Shown here piece by piece: positions 1 through 8,681 of a stretch of DNA of 64,000 nt. The position numbers and the translations under genes are program-made. The first letter of the stretch is position 1, and every line of letters starts with the position of its first letter. This stretch comes from an uncultured Campylobacter sp. GTDB taxonomy: Bacteria > Campylobacterota > Campylobacteria > Campylobacterales > Campylobacteraceae. The DNA lies in NCBI RefSeq assembly GCF_905373215.1, contig NZ_CAJPRT010000002.1:1-64000 (forward strand), given 5' to 3'. Under the pieces are notes generated by a model, which saw only the letters and a program-made list of their open reading frames with translations, was not told the origin of the DNA and searched no databases.

Positions 1-155
1 TTTAAATTCATTTTTTGCTACGCGAGCTGTAAATTTAAAGACGCAATCAATATAATTTCGCAACAAATTAAATTAATTTCTTACATGCAGCATTTTTAAA
101 TTTCATTTAAGGATTTGCCGCTAACATTGCTCGTAATTTTTCACAGGGAGAAACA

Positions 156-581
156 ATGGCAATCAGTGCTAGAAATCAGCTTCACGTCGTAATCAGCGAC
201 GTAAAAACAGGTGCGGTAAATTCGCTAATCACAGCTAAAACCAGAGGTGGCGACGTGCTAAAAGCGACCGTGACGGTTGATTCTGAAAAAACTTTGGATT
301 TAAAAGCAGGTAAAGAGGCGGTATTTTTATTCAAAGCCCCGAATGTCATCATTTCAAAGGGAGAAAATGATCTTCGCCTAAGTGCTGCGAACCAGCTAAA
401 AGGCAAAATCACCGCCGTTAAAGAGGGCGCAATCAATGCTGAAATCGATGTCAGAACCGCAGGCGGCGAAAATTTAAGCGCGATCGTCACAAACAGCTCC
501 GTTAAAAATTTGGCGCTAGCAGTCGGCGACGAAGTAACCGCGATCATAAAAGCTACTCAAATCATCGTCGGCGTAAAATAA
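156..581 (+). CDS. Tandem Mop-domain molybdate-binding protein (molbindin)
   Basis: A 141-residue protein made of two Mop/TOBE repeats, about residues 4-69 and 74-139. Each opens with S-A-(R/A)-N-Q-L and has a mid-repeat T-(R/A)-GG element. Molbindins of this family bind molybdate or tungstate in the cytoplasm as oligomers and buffer the oxyanion for molybdenum-cofactor enzymes. There is no DNA-binding or ATPase domain, so it is a stand-alone binder and not ModE or ModC. The ATG follows a GGGAG ribosome site. No mod transport genes lie beside it, but mobA is in the window at 58.0 kb. Confidence 0.9.
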   Translation: MAISARNQLHVVISDVKTGAVNSLITAKTRGGDVLKATVTVDSEKTLDLKAGKEAVFLFKAPNVIISKGENDLRLSAANQLKGKITAVKEGAINAEIDVRTAGGENLSAIVTNSSVKNLALAVGDEVTAIIKATQIIVGVK

Positions 582-1482
582 TCAGGCGTAACGGTGCGTG
601 CGACAGCGATGTGCACGCTTTAAACATCACAAAATCGAGGAGCGAATTTTATAAATTCTGCTCCTTCTTCAAAAATCTCTTTTGATAAATCAAATTTCGT
701 AGCAGCTCAAATAGCGCCGCAAGCGGTCTTTTCTCTCATGCGCGCAGATACACCCCGCGCGACATCCAGCCACAATCACACCAAGAGCGGTCTTACCTAT
801 TTTATCTTTTACCGCAGTGCGCGTTTCGCGCAGGCTTTGCGTCTATGCGGCGCGAAAGCCCCACTAGCACGAGATATCTATGAAACGCAGACCTCTCTTC
901 ACTCTGCTCGCTCGCTTATAGCAATGTGCTTTCATATTTTGCGCGCTCGCTACGCTACTTTGCTCGGTAATGACCGATCACCACACTTTTACAGCGGCTG
1001 GCTCAGCATATCTTTTCGCGGCAGCGGTACGATGTTTTGCAAAATACTACGCGATGCGGTAAACTTTAAAATTTAAACTCTCTAAGCGCGACAGAGACCG
1101 CTTCGCAAAAACCCAGACCTGATCCAAAGATCACGACACACACTTCACCCCCTACTTTGCCACTTGCTACGAAATTTAACCGCTCTTGCGCAAATAAACA
1201 CGATGAGTTTTACGCCGATGACTTCGAGCCGAACGCCCATTCATGCCTCCATAGATGACAACATTAGCTAGCCGATGTGCACCTTTTAAATACGCTTGTA
1301 CCTTGCAAGCAATCAACACTGGCTACGACGAGTGCACGCACGTATTAGTCGAGCCATCCATAGCGTGTTTCGATCCACTTTGAGCTTTTGTCGATCGGCT
1401 CGTTAAAAGCGGCAGTTTCGCGGCTAAAATTCGCCATCGTAAAATTTCAGCTCATCGCCGCGGGTAACGGGCACTTGCTTTG
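582..1482. other. Gene-poor gap with a possible short relic
   Basis: A 900-base stretch without a convincing gene. A + strand open frame at 738-1076 has no ribosome site and an Arg/Cys/Ser-rich composition typical of non-coding frames. On the minus strand a 30-codon frame (1437 down to 1345), beginning MANFSRETAAF and ending RYGWLD, looks protein-like but has no ribosome site. It may be a gene relic downstream of the reductase at 1483. Confidence 0.4.
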
Positions 1483-2031
1483 CTAAATTTGATACTCGCC
1501 GGGACTTAGTTCGCCTCGTAAAAGTTTGCCGAAGCGTGCGGCTGCGGCATCTACGACATCGTCACCAAACTCGCCGGGCTCAAATCCGCTGCTGACAAAC
1601 GGCACAGCAAAGTCCATCCCGCAGTAGTTTGCTGCGATCTTAAGCGGCGTTAAAATTTCATCCAGGCTAAAGCCGATAGAACCCTGTTTGGAGTACTCGC
1701 TAAGCGGCGTACTAGCGCTTAGCGCAAGCTGCAGAACCTTGCCCCTAAGCGCGCCGGAACCCACCAGCTCGTGCGAAAAGACGATGTCGATATAGGCTTT
1801 TAGCATAGGCGGCACGTTTAGCCAGTACATCGGGTACAAAAATACGATGCGGTCGGCGCCCAATAGCGCGTCTTGCTCTGCGCGGGCGTCAATGCGCGCA
1901 GTATCGGTGCCGTAAAGTCCCTCCAAATGACGCACCTCTACGCCGGCAGCGCCCTTTGCGACCTGCGATAGGGCTTTGTTCACACGCGATGCGGCGAGAT
2001 TGGGGTGCGATAAGATAACTAGCGTTTTCAT
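1483..2031 (-). CDS. NAD(P)H quinone oxidoreductase, flavodoxin-like fold
   Basis: 182 residues of the flavodoxin_2 (KefF/MdaB/NQO-like) family, which use FMN or FAD to reduce quinones by two electrons in the cytoplasm. Visible marks are the N-terminal beta strand with HPN (LVILSHPNLAASRVNKAL), the DALLGADRIVFLYPMYWLNVPP motif region around residues 53-76 and NYCGMDF near residue 138. Length is normal for the family. The ATG has a good AAAGGA site at spacing 7. It is transcribed away from the bcp gene. A degraded relative lies at 3183. The exact substrate is not known. Confidence 0.87.
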   Translation of the reverse strand: MKTLVILSHPNLAASRVNKALSQVAKGAAGVEVRHLEGLYGTDTARIDARAEQDALLGADRIVFLYPMYWLNVPPMLKAYIDIVFSHELVGSGALRGKVLQLALSASTPLSEYSKQGSIGFSLDEILTPLKIAANYCGMDFAVPFVSSGFEPGEFGDDVVDAAAARFGKLLRGELSPGEYQI

Positions 2032-2397
2032 ATTGTTTCCTTTGTTTAAATTTGCGGAATCATATCGCTAAAAAGCTAAAAGTAGATTAAGAGGGCTTGC
2101 GAAAGCGAAGCGTTATTTTGCTTGTGAGGAACCTGGATTTGCGTGGCACAATAGATACGAGGCGCTCTCGTACCATACTGCCTCAAGGCATGTGCAACAA
2201 AATGTTTTTACGCGTGCCGCAAAGCAAGCCCCTAGCCCGCTCTTGTCTGGAACGATCTCGCTTGCGATCCACCCGATCGCGTGCGGCTGCGGCACGGGGC
2301 AAAATTTCATCCAAGCAAGGATAAATTTATGAAAAAAGATTAAAATTTAGCCGCGATTTGGGCTAGGAGCCCGAAAATTTCAAAAAAAGGACACGAT
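2032..2397. promoter_or_regulatory. Divergent intergenic region of reductase and bcp
   Basis: This 366-base gap holds the upstream regions of two divergent redox genes. From about 2090 to 2330 it is GC-rich with few of the AAATTT words seen in other gaps, and it stays open for 60-75 codons on both strands. Neither frame has a ribosome site or a recognisable domain. Shared redox control of the two genes is possible but no operator is visible. Confidence 0.3.
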
Positions 2398-2925
2398 ATG
2401 CAGAGAAAAACACAGATCGAAGGCGAGTTTAGCGCAGAGGATCGCGAGCGCAAAATCACGCTGCAAGCGGGAGACGTAGCGCCCGCTTTTACGCTACAAA
2501 ACGCCGACGGAGCGAGCGTCGCGCTAAAGGACTTCGCAGGCAAGAGGGTCGCGCTGTATTTTTACCCCAAGGATAACACCCCAGGCTGCACGACCGAAGC
2601 GTGCGAATTTAGCGCCGCGTACGATGATTTCATCGCCGCAGACTGCGTGATCGTAGGCATCAGCCCCGACAGCGCCAAATCCCACGCGGGCTTCATCGCC
2701 AAGCAAAGCCTAAAGCACATCCTGCTGAGCGACCCGCAGCACGAGGTAGCCAAGCTATACGGCGCGTGGCAGGTGCGCAAAAACTACGGGCGCGAGTATC
2801 TGGGCATCGTGCGCTCGACCTTTCTGATAGGTGCGGACGGCAAAATTTTAAAAGTCTATAAAAGCGTCAAGGCGAAAGATCACGCGGCAAAGGTGCTCGC
2901 GGATCTGCTAGCTGCTGGGAAATAA
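2398..2925 (+). CDS. bcp: Thiol peroxidase of the Bcp/PrxQ family
   Basis: A 175-residue peroxiredoxin that reduces hydroperoxides using thioredoxin. The catalytic segment is YPKDNTPGCTTEACEF, with the peroxidatic Cys in PGC and a resolving Cys five residues later, the atypical 2-Cys pattern of Bcp. The family body (AGDVAPAFTL near residue 25, VGISPDS near 83, RSTFLIG near 142) is complete. The first 22 residues are charged and form an N-terminal extension compared with E. coli Bcp. The ATG has a strong AAAAAGGA site, which supports keeping the extension. Confidence 0.95.
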   Translation: MQRKTQIEGEFSAEDRERKITLQAGDVAPAFTLQNADGASVALKDFAGKRVALYFYPKDNTPGCTTEACEFSAAYDDFIAADCVIVGISPDSAKSHAGFIAKQSLKHILLSDPQHEVAKLYGAWQVRKNYGREYLGIVRSTFLIGADGKILKVYKSVKAKDHAAKVLADLLAAGK

Positions 2926-3182
2926 AGCGCCAAGCCAGCGTTTTGAAATAGGGCTCCGGCGCATTTGGGTGCTAAGCTTTAATTATGAAATTTATGCACT
3001 GAAATTTATTATGGAATTCCGGCGTCAAATTTAAGCGCCGAAGCTTCGGCATTAAAATTTCGCCTTAAAATTTTGCCTCAGAATTCCGACGCTAATTTGA
3101 AAATAAAATTTCAAAGCGGGGCTATATCTGCGATTTTAGCGGCAAATTTTATCGCCCCAAACCAAAATTTTAAAGGAAAAAT

Positions 3183-3350
3183 AGGAAAAATTTAATCATC
3201 CTAGCTCGCCCCGACATCGAAAATTCGCTCATAAACAAGCGGTTTTTAAAAGAGGCTGCCGCGCAAAGCTTCGACGAGTTTATCGCTCTTTTCCTCGCCG
3301 CGCTCACGGACAAAAGCGCCGCGAAATATCCGCTTTCTTGCTTTGCGTAG
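3183..3350 (+). pseudogene. Relic of a flavodoxin-fold NAD(P)H oxidoreductase
   Basis: The frame reads (R)KNLIILARPDIENSLINK and then about 35 more residues to a TAG. This matches the N-terminal strand and loop of the same family as the gene at 1483 (KTLVILSHPNLAASRVNKAL). A good AAAGGA ribosome site precedes the place where ATG should be, but that codon is AGG (3183-3185). The frame is only 55 codons against about 180 expected. Residues after 25 (AAAQSFDEFIALFL) look like the C-terminal helix of the family, suggesting an internal deletion. The start-codon change is seen; the deletion is inferred. Confidence 0.6.
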
Positions 3351-3626
3351 CGGTATGCGATGCTAGCAAAGCGGTACTGCGAGCGCGAGTAAAACAGCGG
3401 CGGGGTGCGGTAAATTTTAGTCTCGTGAAAATCTGCACCGCGGATCACATCGGAAAGTAAAATTTCGCTCGATATTTAGAGCAAGACGCGGGAAAAAACG
3501 GCGCCGCAAATTATACAAGCCAAAAACCCGCCCGATGATTTGTAATAAATTTTGAGTTTAAATTTTACACGCTTAGGCCAAAGGTTTCGGAGCCTCCAAA
3601 CAAGCCTCGGCCGCAAAAATTTTGAT

Positions 3627-4056
3627 CTAAAATTTAAGCAGCCCGTCCTCGTCAAATTTAAAATCAGGCCCCCAAGCCACCTCCCAGTAGTATCCGTCCG
3701 GATCGGCAAAATACGCGTGGTATCCGCCCCAAAACGTATCTTGGGGGCTCCTTGACGATGGTGCCGCCTGCCTTTTTTACTAGCTCTATGACGCTAGCTA
3801 CGTCCTCTTTGTTTTTTACGTTATACGCTAGCGTGATACCGCTAAATCCGCTGCCTCTGGGCGGATCGCTTTCGTTGATATCTCGCGCCAGCGCGTCCAA
3901 GGGATAGAGCTCAAATTTGGTCCCCGGCGTATTGAAAAAGCATACCGGCGGGTCGTCGTCTTTACAATCCGTCTCGTAACCTAGTCCGTCTCTGTAAAAT
4001 TTCAGCGCCCTTTGCATGCTTCTCACGCCTAGGCAGACGCAGGTTATTTTATTCAT
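3627..4056 (-). pseudogene. Glyoxalase/bleomycin-resistance (VOC) protein, frameshifted
   Basis: A VOC-fold protein of about 142 residues once one base is removed. It starts at an ATG with a GGAGG site and reads MNKITCVCLGVRSMQRALKF, with the typical FYRDGLG motif. After KEP the frame breaks. Dropping one G from the run at 3743-3747 (+ strand) restores the family C-terminus QDTFWGGYHAYFADPDGYYW and a stop at 3627. Uncorrected, the protein ends in unrelated Arg/Gly-rich residues at 3664. VOC members often detoxify electrophiles or bind metals; the substrate is unknown. This could be a real frameshift or a homopolymer sequencing error. Confidence 0.8.
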
Positions 4057-4271
4057 TTTAGCCTCCATAAATTTTAACGTATCTATTTTGGTTTCTTGTG
4101 CCGTAGTCAAGCCTGCGCTCAAACAAGCCGTCGCCGCGATAGCCGAGCGCGCCGTTCGAACTTTTTAATCGCCGATCATTAAAATTTTAAAATTTCGCCT
4201 TCAAGCTCGGCGTTAAATTTTAAAATTTAAGCCGCCTTACCTAGCCCGCAAGCTAACTCAAAGCCCGCGCT

Positions 4272-5144
4272 TTACGGCTCAAACGAGCAGGCTTTTAGGT
4301 TTCCGCCCGTTAAGCCCTTTTTAAACCACTCTTTGCGCTGCGCCGAGGTGCCGTGCGTGAAGGAATCGGGCACGACGCGACCGCTAAATTTGCGCTGCAA
4401 CGTATCGTCGCCGATCGCGCTGGCGGCATTTAGCGCCTCGTCGATGTCGCCAGCCTCCAGCACGCGCCCTGTTTTTGCGAGATAATGCGCCCAGACCCCC
4501 GCGTAGCAGTCCGCCTGTAGCTCGACTTTGACCTGAAGCGCGTTTTGCTCGGCTTCGCTGCGAGCGCGCCTTTTTAGAGCGGCGACCTGCTCCAGCGTAC
4601 CGATTAAATTTTGAACGTGATGTCCTACTTCGTGCGCGATGACATAGGCCTGCGCGAAGTCGCCGCCCGCTTTGTATTTGTTCGCAAGCTCGTCGAAAAA
4701 GCCGAGATCGAGATAAATTTTATGGTCCCTCGGGCAATAAAAAGGTCCCGTCTGCGCGCTCGCAAAGCCGCAGCCGCTTGCGATCTGATCGCGGAAAAGC
4801 CGAAGTCCGGGCTCCTCGTAGCGCGCGCCCGCACTTTTAAATATCTCGCCCCAGACGTCCTCGGTTTGGGCTAGCACCGCCGAGACGAAGGCGAGCTTTT
4901 CCTGCTCCTGCGGGCTATCCGTCGGCTCTCTTTGCGTGCTGGCGCCCCCGTCTAAAAGCGCCAAAGGGTTGTAACCCATAAAATACGCTACGACGCCGAT
5001 TACGAGCACTATGCGCCCGATCTTTGAGCCGAGCAAAAACCTAACGATCGGGATCAGCATCCCAAGCGAGCCGGAGCTCATGCGCATGCTGCTTGCGCGG
5101 TCATCTTCTACATTTGAGCTTCGTCTGCCGTCTTGCCATTTCAT
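4272..5144 (-). CDS. Neutral zinc metallopeptidase, YpfJ family
   Basis: A 290-residue protein of the putative neutral zinc metallopeptidase family (YpfJ/KPN_00595). The N-terminal MKWQDGRRSSNVEDDR segment is characteristic. One membrane segment lies near residues 40-55 (IGRIVLVIGVVAYFMGY), followed by the domain with the zinc motif HEVGHHVQNL near residue 168. A Cys pair (GCGFA, FYCPRDH) precedes the catalytic site. The bulk is expected outside the inner membrane. The ATG has an AAAGGA site. Its physiological substrate is unknown. Confidence 0.92.
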   Translation of the reverse strand: MKWQDGRRSSNVEDDRASSMRMSSGSLGMLIPIVRFLLGSKIGRIVLVIGVVAYFMGYNPLALLDGGASTQREPTDSPQEQEKLAFVSAVLAQTEDVWGEIFKSAGARYEEPGLRLFRDQIASGCGFASAQTGPFYCPRDHKIYLDLGFFDELANKYKAGGDFAQAYVIAHEVGHHVQNLIGTLEQVAALKRRARSEAEQNALQVKVELQADCYAGVWAHYLAKTGRVLEAGDIDEALNAASAIGDDTLQRKFSGRVVPDSFTHGTSAQRKEWFKKGLTGGNLKACSFEP

Positions 5145-5293
5145 ATTTTTCCTTTAAAATTTTTGAGCCATTATACTGAAATTTTAAAAAGAGCGCCGCC
5201 TTGCTTTTGTAAAATACTGCGCGCGTAGCGAAATAAATCTGAAATTTTGCTTATTTTAAATTTCTTTTAAGCTGTTTAAAATTTTAAATTCTA

Positions 5294-5299
5294 TATAAT
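5294..5299 (+). promoter_or_regulatory. Candidate -10 box of the infA-rplQ operon
   Basis: TATAAT lies 34 bases before the infA GTG, in a context rich in T and A. No good -35 box sits 17 bases upstream, which is usual for Campylobacter sigma70 promoters. It is the only consensus -10 in the gap between the divergent peptidase gene and infA. Confidence 0.5.
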
Positions 5300-5332
5300 C
5301 ACCCTTTTTAAATTTAAAAGAAAGGAGAATTT

Positions 5333-5551
5333 GTGGCAAAAGACGACGTCATAGAGATCGACGGCAACGTCATAGAAGCGCTGCCGAACGCGACTTTTAA
5401 GGTCGAGCTCGATAACAAACACGTGATTTTATGTCATATCGCTGGCAAGATGCGGATGCACTACATCAAGATAATGCCGGGCGATCGCGTAAAAGTCGAG
5501 CTGACCCCTTACAGCCTCGACAAAGGCAGGATCACCTACCGCTATAAGTAA
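5333..5551 (+). CDS. infA: Translation initiation factor IF-1
   Basis: A 72-residue OB-fold protein that occupies the ribosomal A site during initiation. The sequence MAKDDVIEIDGNVIEALPNA and the SLDKGRITYRYK C-terminus are diagnostic. It starts at GTG with a strong AAAGGAG site. It heads the operon rpmJ-rpsM-rpsK-rpsD-rpoA-rplQ. In many epsilonproteobacteria secY-map lies directly upstream; here secY-map is 17 kb away on the other strand. Confidence 0.97.
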   Translation: MAKDDVIEIDGNVIEALPNATFKVELDNKHVILCHIAGKMRMHYIKIMPGDRVKVELTPYSLDKGRITYRYK

Positions 5552-5607
5552 GGATAAAGTTAAATTTAGATATACTCGCGGTTTTGCGACTAAACTGTAG
5601 GAAGAAG

Positions 5608-5638
5608 TGTTTTCAAAATCCCCACTATTTTGAAAACA
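5608..5638 (+). promoter_or_regulatory. Long hairpin in the infA-rpmJ gap
   Basis: Inverted repeat with perfect 12-base arms (TGTTTTCAAAAT and ATTTTGAAAACA) around the loop CCCCACT. It sits in a 172-base gap in an otherwise tightly packed operon. No T-run follows, so it is not a plain terminator. It may be an attenuator, a processing site or part of a ribosomal-protein leader; S4 autoregulation of this operon is known in E. coli but its structure differs. Confidence 0.55.
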
Positions 5639-5723
5639 GTTGGTTTGATACTTTCGCTTTTGAAATTTCATTAAACCTAGGTGCAGTTTGCATTTAAAGT
5701 GGAGAAAATTTTAGGAGAGTGGA

Positions 5724-5837
5724 ATGAAAGTTCGTCCATCCGTTAAGAAAATGTGCGACAAATGTAAAATTGTCAAGCGCAAAGGTGTTGTTCACGTTAT
5801 TTGTGAAAATCCAAAACATAAACAAAGACAAGGATAA
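5724..5837 (+). CDS. rpmJ: 50S ribosomal protein L36
   Basis: A 37-residue zinc-ribbon protein of the large subunit. MKVRPSVKKMCDKCKIVKRK is diagnostic, with the C-x2-C pair and the later Cys and His (VICENPKH) as the zinc ligands of the Cys-containing type. A GGAGAG site lies a few bases before the ATG. It stops three bases before the S13 start. Confidence 0.97.
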   Translation: MKVRPSVKKMCDKCKIVKRKGVVHVICENPKHKQRQG

Positions 5838-5840
5838 GTT

Positions 5841-6209
5841 ATGGCTCGTATCGCAGGTGTAGATCTACCAAAGAAAAAAAGGATTGAATACGGACTAACT
5901 TATATCTACGGTATAGGTTTATTTACGTCGAGAAAAATTCTCGATGCGGCAGGAATTTCTTACGATAAAAGAGTCGCCGATCTGAGCGAAGATGAAGCCG
6001 CCGCTATCAGAAAAGAGATCCAAGAGCACTATATGGTCGAAGGCGACCTTCGCAAACAAGTGGCTATGGATATAAAAGCGCTTATGGACTTGGGCGGCTA
6101 TCGCGGCTTAAGACACAGAAAAGGCCTTCCTGTTCGCGGTCAAAAAACAAAAACGAACGCCAGAACTAGAAAAGGCAAACGCAAAACCGTCGGCGCGGCA
6201 GCTAAATAA
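5841..6209 (+). CDS. rpsM: 30S ribosomal protein S13
   Basis: A 122-residue small-subunit head protein contacting tRNA and 16S rRNA. MARIAGVDLPKKKRIEYGLT and the basic C-terminus GLPVRGQKTKTNARTRKGK are full-length matches to the family. AAGGATAAGTT provides the ribosome site, overlapping the rpmJ stop. Confidence 0.98.
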   Translation: MARIAGVDLPKKKRIEYGLTYIYGIGLFTSRKILDAAGISYDKRVADLSEDEAAAIRKEIQEHYMVEGDLRKQVAMDIKALMDLGGYRGLRHRKGLPVRGQKTKTNARTRKGKRKTVGAAAK

Positions 6210-6219
6210 GGATTGAAAT

Positions 6220-6612
6220 ATGGCACAAAAAAAAGTAGTTAAGAAAAAAACCGTCAGAAAAAATATCGCCAAAGGCATAGTTTACATCTCCGCTACGTTT
6301 AACAACACCATGATAACCGTAACGGACGAGATGGGCAACGCGATCGCGTGGAGCAGTGCGGGCGCTTTAAATTTTAAAGGCAGCAAAAAATCCACCCCTT
6401 ATGCGGCACAGCAAGCCGTCGAGGACGCGCTAAACAAAGCCAAAGAGCACGGCATCAAAGAGGTAGGCGTCAAGGTTCAGGGTCCGGGAAGCGGGCGCGA
6501 GACCGCCGTTAAAAGCGTAGGTAGCGTAGAAGGGATTAAAGTTACGTATTTTAAAGATATCACTCCTCTTGCGCACAACGGTTGCAGACCGCCTAAACGA
6601 CGTCGCGTGTAA
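6220..6612 (+). CDS. rpsK: 30S ribosomal protein S11
   Basis: 130 residues, platform protein of the small subunit. Recognised by IAKGIVYISATFNNTMITVT in the first third and the C-terminal DITPLAHNGCRPPKRRRV. Ten bases separate it from rpsM, with an AAGGA site in the gap. Confidence 0.98.
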   Translation: MAQKKVVKKKTVRKNIAKGIVYISATFNNTMITVTDEMGNAIAWSSAGALNFKGSKKSTPYAAQQAVEDALNKAKEHGIKEVGVKVQGPGSGRETAVKSVGSVEGIKVTYFKDITPLAHNGCRPPKRRRV

Positions 6613-6630
6613 TTATAAAAGGAGAAATTT

Positions 6631-7257
6631 ATGGCTAGATATACAGGACCGGTTGAAAAATTAGAAAGAAGGCTCGGCGTCGATCTATTTATGAAAGGCG
6701 AGAGAAGGCTTGCGGGCAAGAGCGCGCTTTTAAAACGCCCTTACGCTCCGGGTCAGCACGGACAAAGACGCGCTAAACTAAGCGAATACGGCTCACAGCT
6801 TCGCGAGAAGCAAAAGGCTAAATTTATGTACGGCGTAAGCGAGAAGCAGTTCCGCAGGCTATTTGCCGAAGCGGCTCGCAGAGAGGGTAACACCGGAGCG
6901 ATCTTGGTTCAGCTTTTAGAGCAGAGGCTAGATAACGTCGTTTACCGCATGGGCTTTGCTACGACTAGACGCTTTGCGCGCCAGCTCGTTACGCACGGAC
7001 ACATTTTAGTAGACGGCAAGCGCGTCGATATTCCTTCGTACTCCGTCCGCGCAGGACAAAAGATCGAAGTGATCGAAAAGAGCAAAAATAACCCGCAAAT
7101 TTCAAGAGCGCTGGATCTTACTGCACAGACCGGCATCGTAGCGTGGGTAGACGTAGAAAAAGAGAAAAGATACGGAATTTTTTCTAGAGTTCCGGAGAGA
7201 GAAGAAGTTGTTATTCCTGTAGAGGAAAGATTTATCGTAGAGCTTTACTCGAAATAG
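6631..7257 (+). CDS. rpsD: 30S ribosomal protein S4
   Basis: 208 residues. Primary 16S-binding protein and in many bacteria the translational repressor of its own operon. MARYTGPVEKLERRLGVDLF is the Campylobacter-type N-terminus without zinc Cys residues. The S4 RNA-binding domain spans about residues 97-160 (QRLDNVVYRMGFATTRRFAR). The ATG has an AAAGGAG site. Confidence 0.98.
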   Translation: MARYTGPVEKLERRLGVDLFMKGERRLAGKSALLKRPYAPGQHGQRRAKLSEYGSQLREKQKAKFMYGVSEKQFRRLFAEAARREGNTGAILVQLLEQRLDNVVYRMGFATTRRFARQLVTHGHILVDGKRVDIPSYSVRAGQKIEVIEKSKNNPQISRALDLTAQTGIVAWVDVEKEKRYGIFSRVPEREEVVIPVEERFIVELYSK

Positions 7258-7268
7258 TAGGTGCTAAT

Positions 7269-8294
7269 ATGAGAAAAATCACAACATCAGCTCATATGCC
7301 AACTGAAATAAAGGTTGAGAATGTCAGCGAAAATGTTGCTAAAATCATAGCATATCCCTTTGAAACGGGATATGCCGTCACTCTAGCTCATCCTTTACGA
7401 AGGTTACTTTATACGAGCACGGTCGGTTTCGCGCCGACTGCGGTTAAAATCGAAGGCGTAAGCCACGAATTCGACAGCATGCGCGGTATGCTCGAGGATA
7501 TGGCGGCTTTTATCATAAATTTAAAGGGCTTAAGGTTTAAAATCAAGGGCGATTCCCTGCGCGAGGTCGTAGAATACAGCTTTAAAGGGCCTAAAGAAAT
7601 TTACGGCAGCGACCTAAATAACGACGCCGTAGAGATCGTAAATCCAAGCGCTTATCTGGCTACGATAAACGAGGATGCCGATCTTAAATTTACGCTCATC
7701 ATCGAAAAGGGTATCGGCTACGTCCCAAGCGAAGAGATCAGAGAAAATTTAGACGCCGATTTCATCGCGCTAGATGCGTTTTTTACCCCGGTAACCAAGG
7801 CCGTTTACGACATCGAAAACGTATTTGTAGAGGACAATCCCGACTACGAAAAGGTGGTCTTTACGATCACTACCGACGGTCAGATCAGCGCGATAGATGC
7901 GTTTAAAAACGCACTTGAGGCGATGTATCAGCAGCTAGCGGTTTTCAAAGGTATCGTAAATATCAGCGCTGCAGATACTTTCGGTAGAGCGATCCCCGCA
8001 AATTCCGAGTTTGCAAAGCTTTTTGAGAGCGTTAGCAATCTAAGCTTAAGCGCACGAAGCTTTAACTGCCTGGATCGCGCGGATATTAGATTTATCGGCG
8101 AGCTTGCGATCATGGAGGAGAGCGAGCTTAAAGACCTTAAAAATTTAGGCAAAAAATCGCTCGAGGAGATCAAAGCCGTAATGGAGGAGATCGGTTATCC
8201 TATCGGCAACCAAGAGCTCGGCGATAAAAAAGAGCAGCTAAAACGCAAGCTCGATGAGCTGAAGGCTCAAAGACAAAAGAATGAAGGACAATAA
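7269..8294 (+). CDS. rpoA: RNA polymerase alpha subunit
   Basis: A 341-residue alpha subunit. The N-terminal assembly domain includes the HPLRRLL segment near residue 42. A linker follows, then the C-terminal domain (about residues 260-320) with the LSARSFNCLDRADI and LKNLGKKSLEEI helices that bind UP elements and activators. The tail KKEQLKRKLDELKAQRQK is a short charged helix. It follows rpsD after 11 bases and its stop abuts the rplQ start. Confidence 0.98.
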   Translation: MRKITTSAHMPTEIKVENVSENVAKIIAYPFETGYAVTLAHPLRRLLYTSTVGFAPTAVKIEGVSHEFDSMRGMLEDMAAFIINLKGLRFKIKGDSLREVVEYSFKGPKEIYGSDLNNDAVEIVNPSAYLATINEDADLKFTLIIEKGIGYVPSEEIRENLDADFIALDAFFTPVTKAVYDIENVFVEDNPDYEKVVFTITTDGQISAIDAFKNALEAMYQQLAVFKGIVNISAADTFGRAIPANSEFAKLFESVSNLSLSARSFNCLDRADIRFIGELAIMEESELKDLKNLGKKSLEEIKAVMEEIGYPIGNQELGDKKEQLKRKLDELKAQRQKNEGQ

Positions 8295-8651
8295 ATGAGA
8301 CATAATCACGGATATAGAAAGCTAGGGCGTACTTCGTCTCACCGTGCCGCCCTGCTTAAAAATTTAACCATCGCTTTAGTTGCTAGCGGCAAGATCGAAA
8401 CTACGCTTCCTAAGGCAAAAGAGCTAAGAAGTTATGCCGAAAAATTGATCACTCGCGCGCGCAAGGGCGACAGCGAAGCGCATAGATTTGTTTTCGCGGC
8501 GCTTCAGGATAAGGCTGCGACAAATAAGCTGGTCACCGAGATCGCCCCAAAATACGCGGGCGTAAACGGCGGCTACACTCGCATCATCAAAACCCGCCTT
8601 CGCAAGGGCGACGCCGCAGAGATGGCTTATATCGAGCTAATCAGCAAATAA
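8295..8651 (+). CDS. rplQ: 50S ribosomal protein L17
   Basis: 118 residues. MRHNHGYRKLGRTSSHRAAL is diagnostic. The ATG directly follows the rpoA TAA, so the two are almost certainly translationally coupled. Last ribosomal gene of the operon; a perfect hairpin begins at its stop codon. Confidence 0.98.
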   Translation: MRHNHGYRKLGRTSSHRAALLKNLTIALVASGKIETTLPKAKELRSYAEKLITRARKGDSEAHRFVFAALQDKAATNKLVTEIAPKYAGVNGGYTRIIKTRLRKGDAAEMAYIELISK

Positions 8652-8676
8652 AATTTCGGGATCACTCCCGAAATTT
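8651..8676 (+). terminator. Hairpin terminator after rplQ
   Basis: Perfect 11-base stem AAATTTCGGGA / TCCCGAAATTT with loop TCAC, followed by CTTCT. It overlaps the last base of the rplQ stop and ends five bases before the next ATG. The weak T-run suggests partial termination, so the downstream gene could be read at low level from this operon. Confidence 0.75.
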
Positions 8677-8681
8677 CTTCT

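Noticed and set aside
738..1076. Open frame of 112 codons on the + strand
   Set aside because: No ribosome site, Arg/Cys/Ser-rich composition and no recognisable motif; open by chance.
2097..2324. Overlapping open frames on both strands upstream of bcp
   Set aside because: Neither has a ribosome site or domain; a GC-rich stretch low in stop codons explains them.
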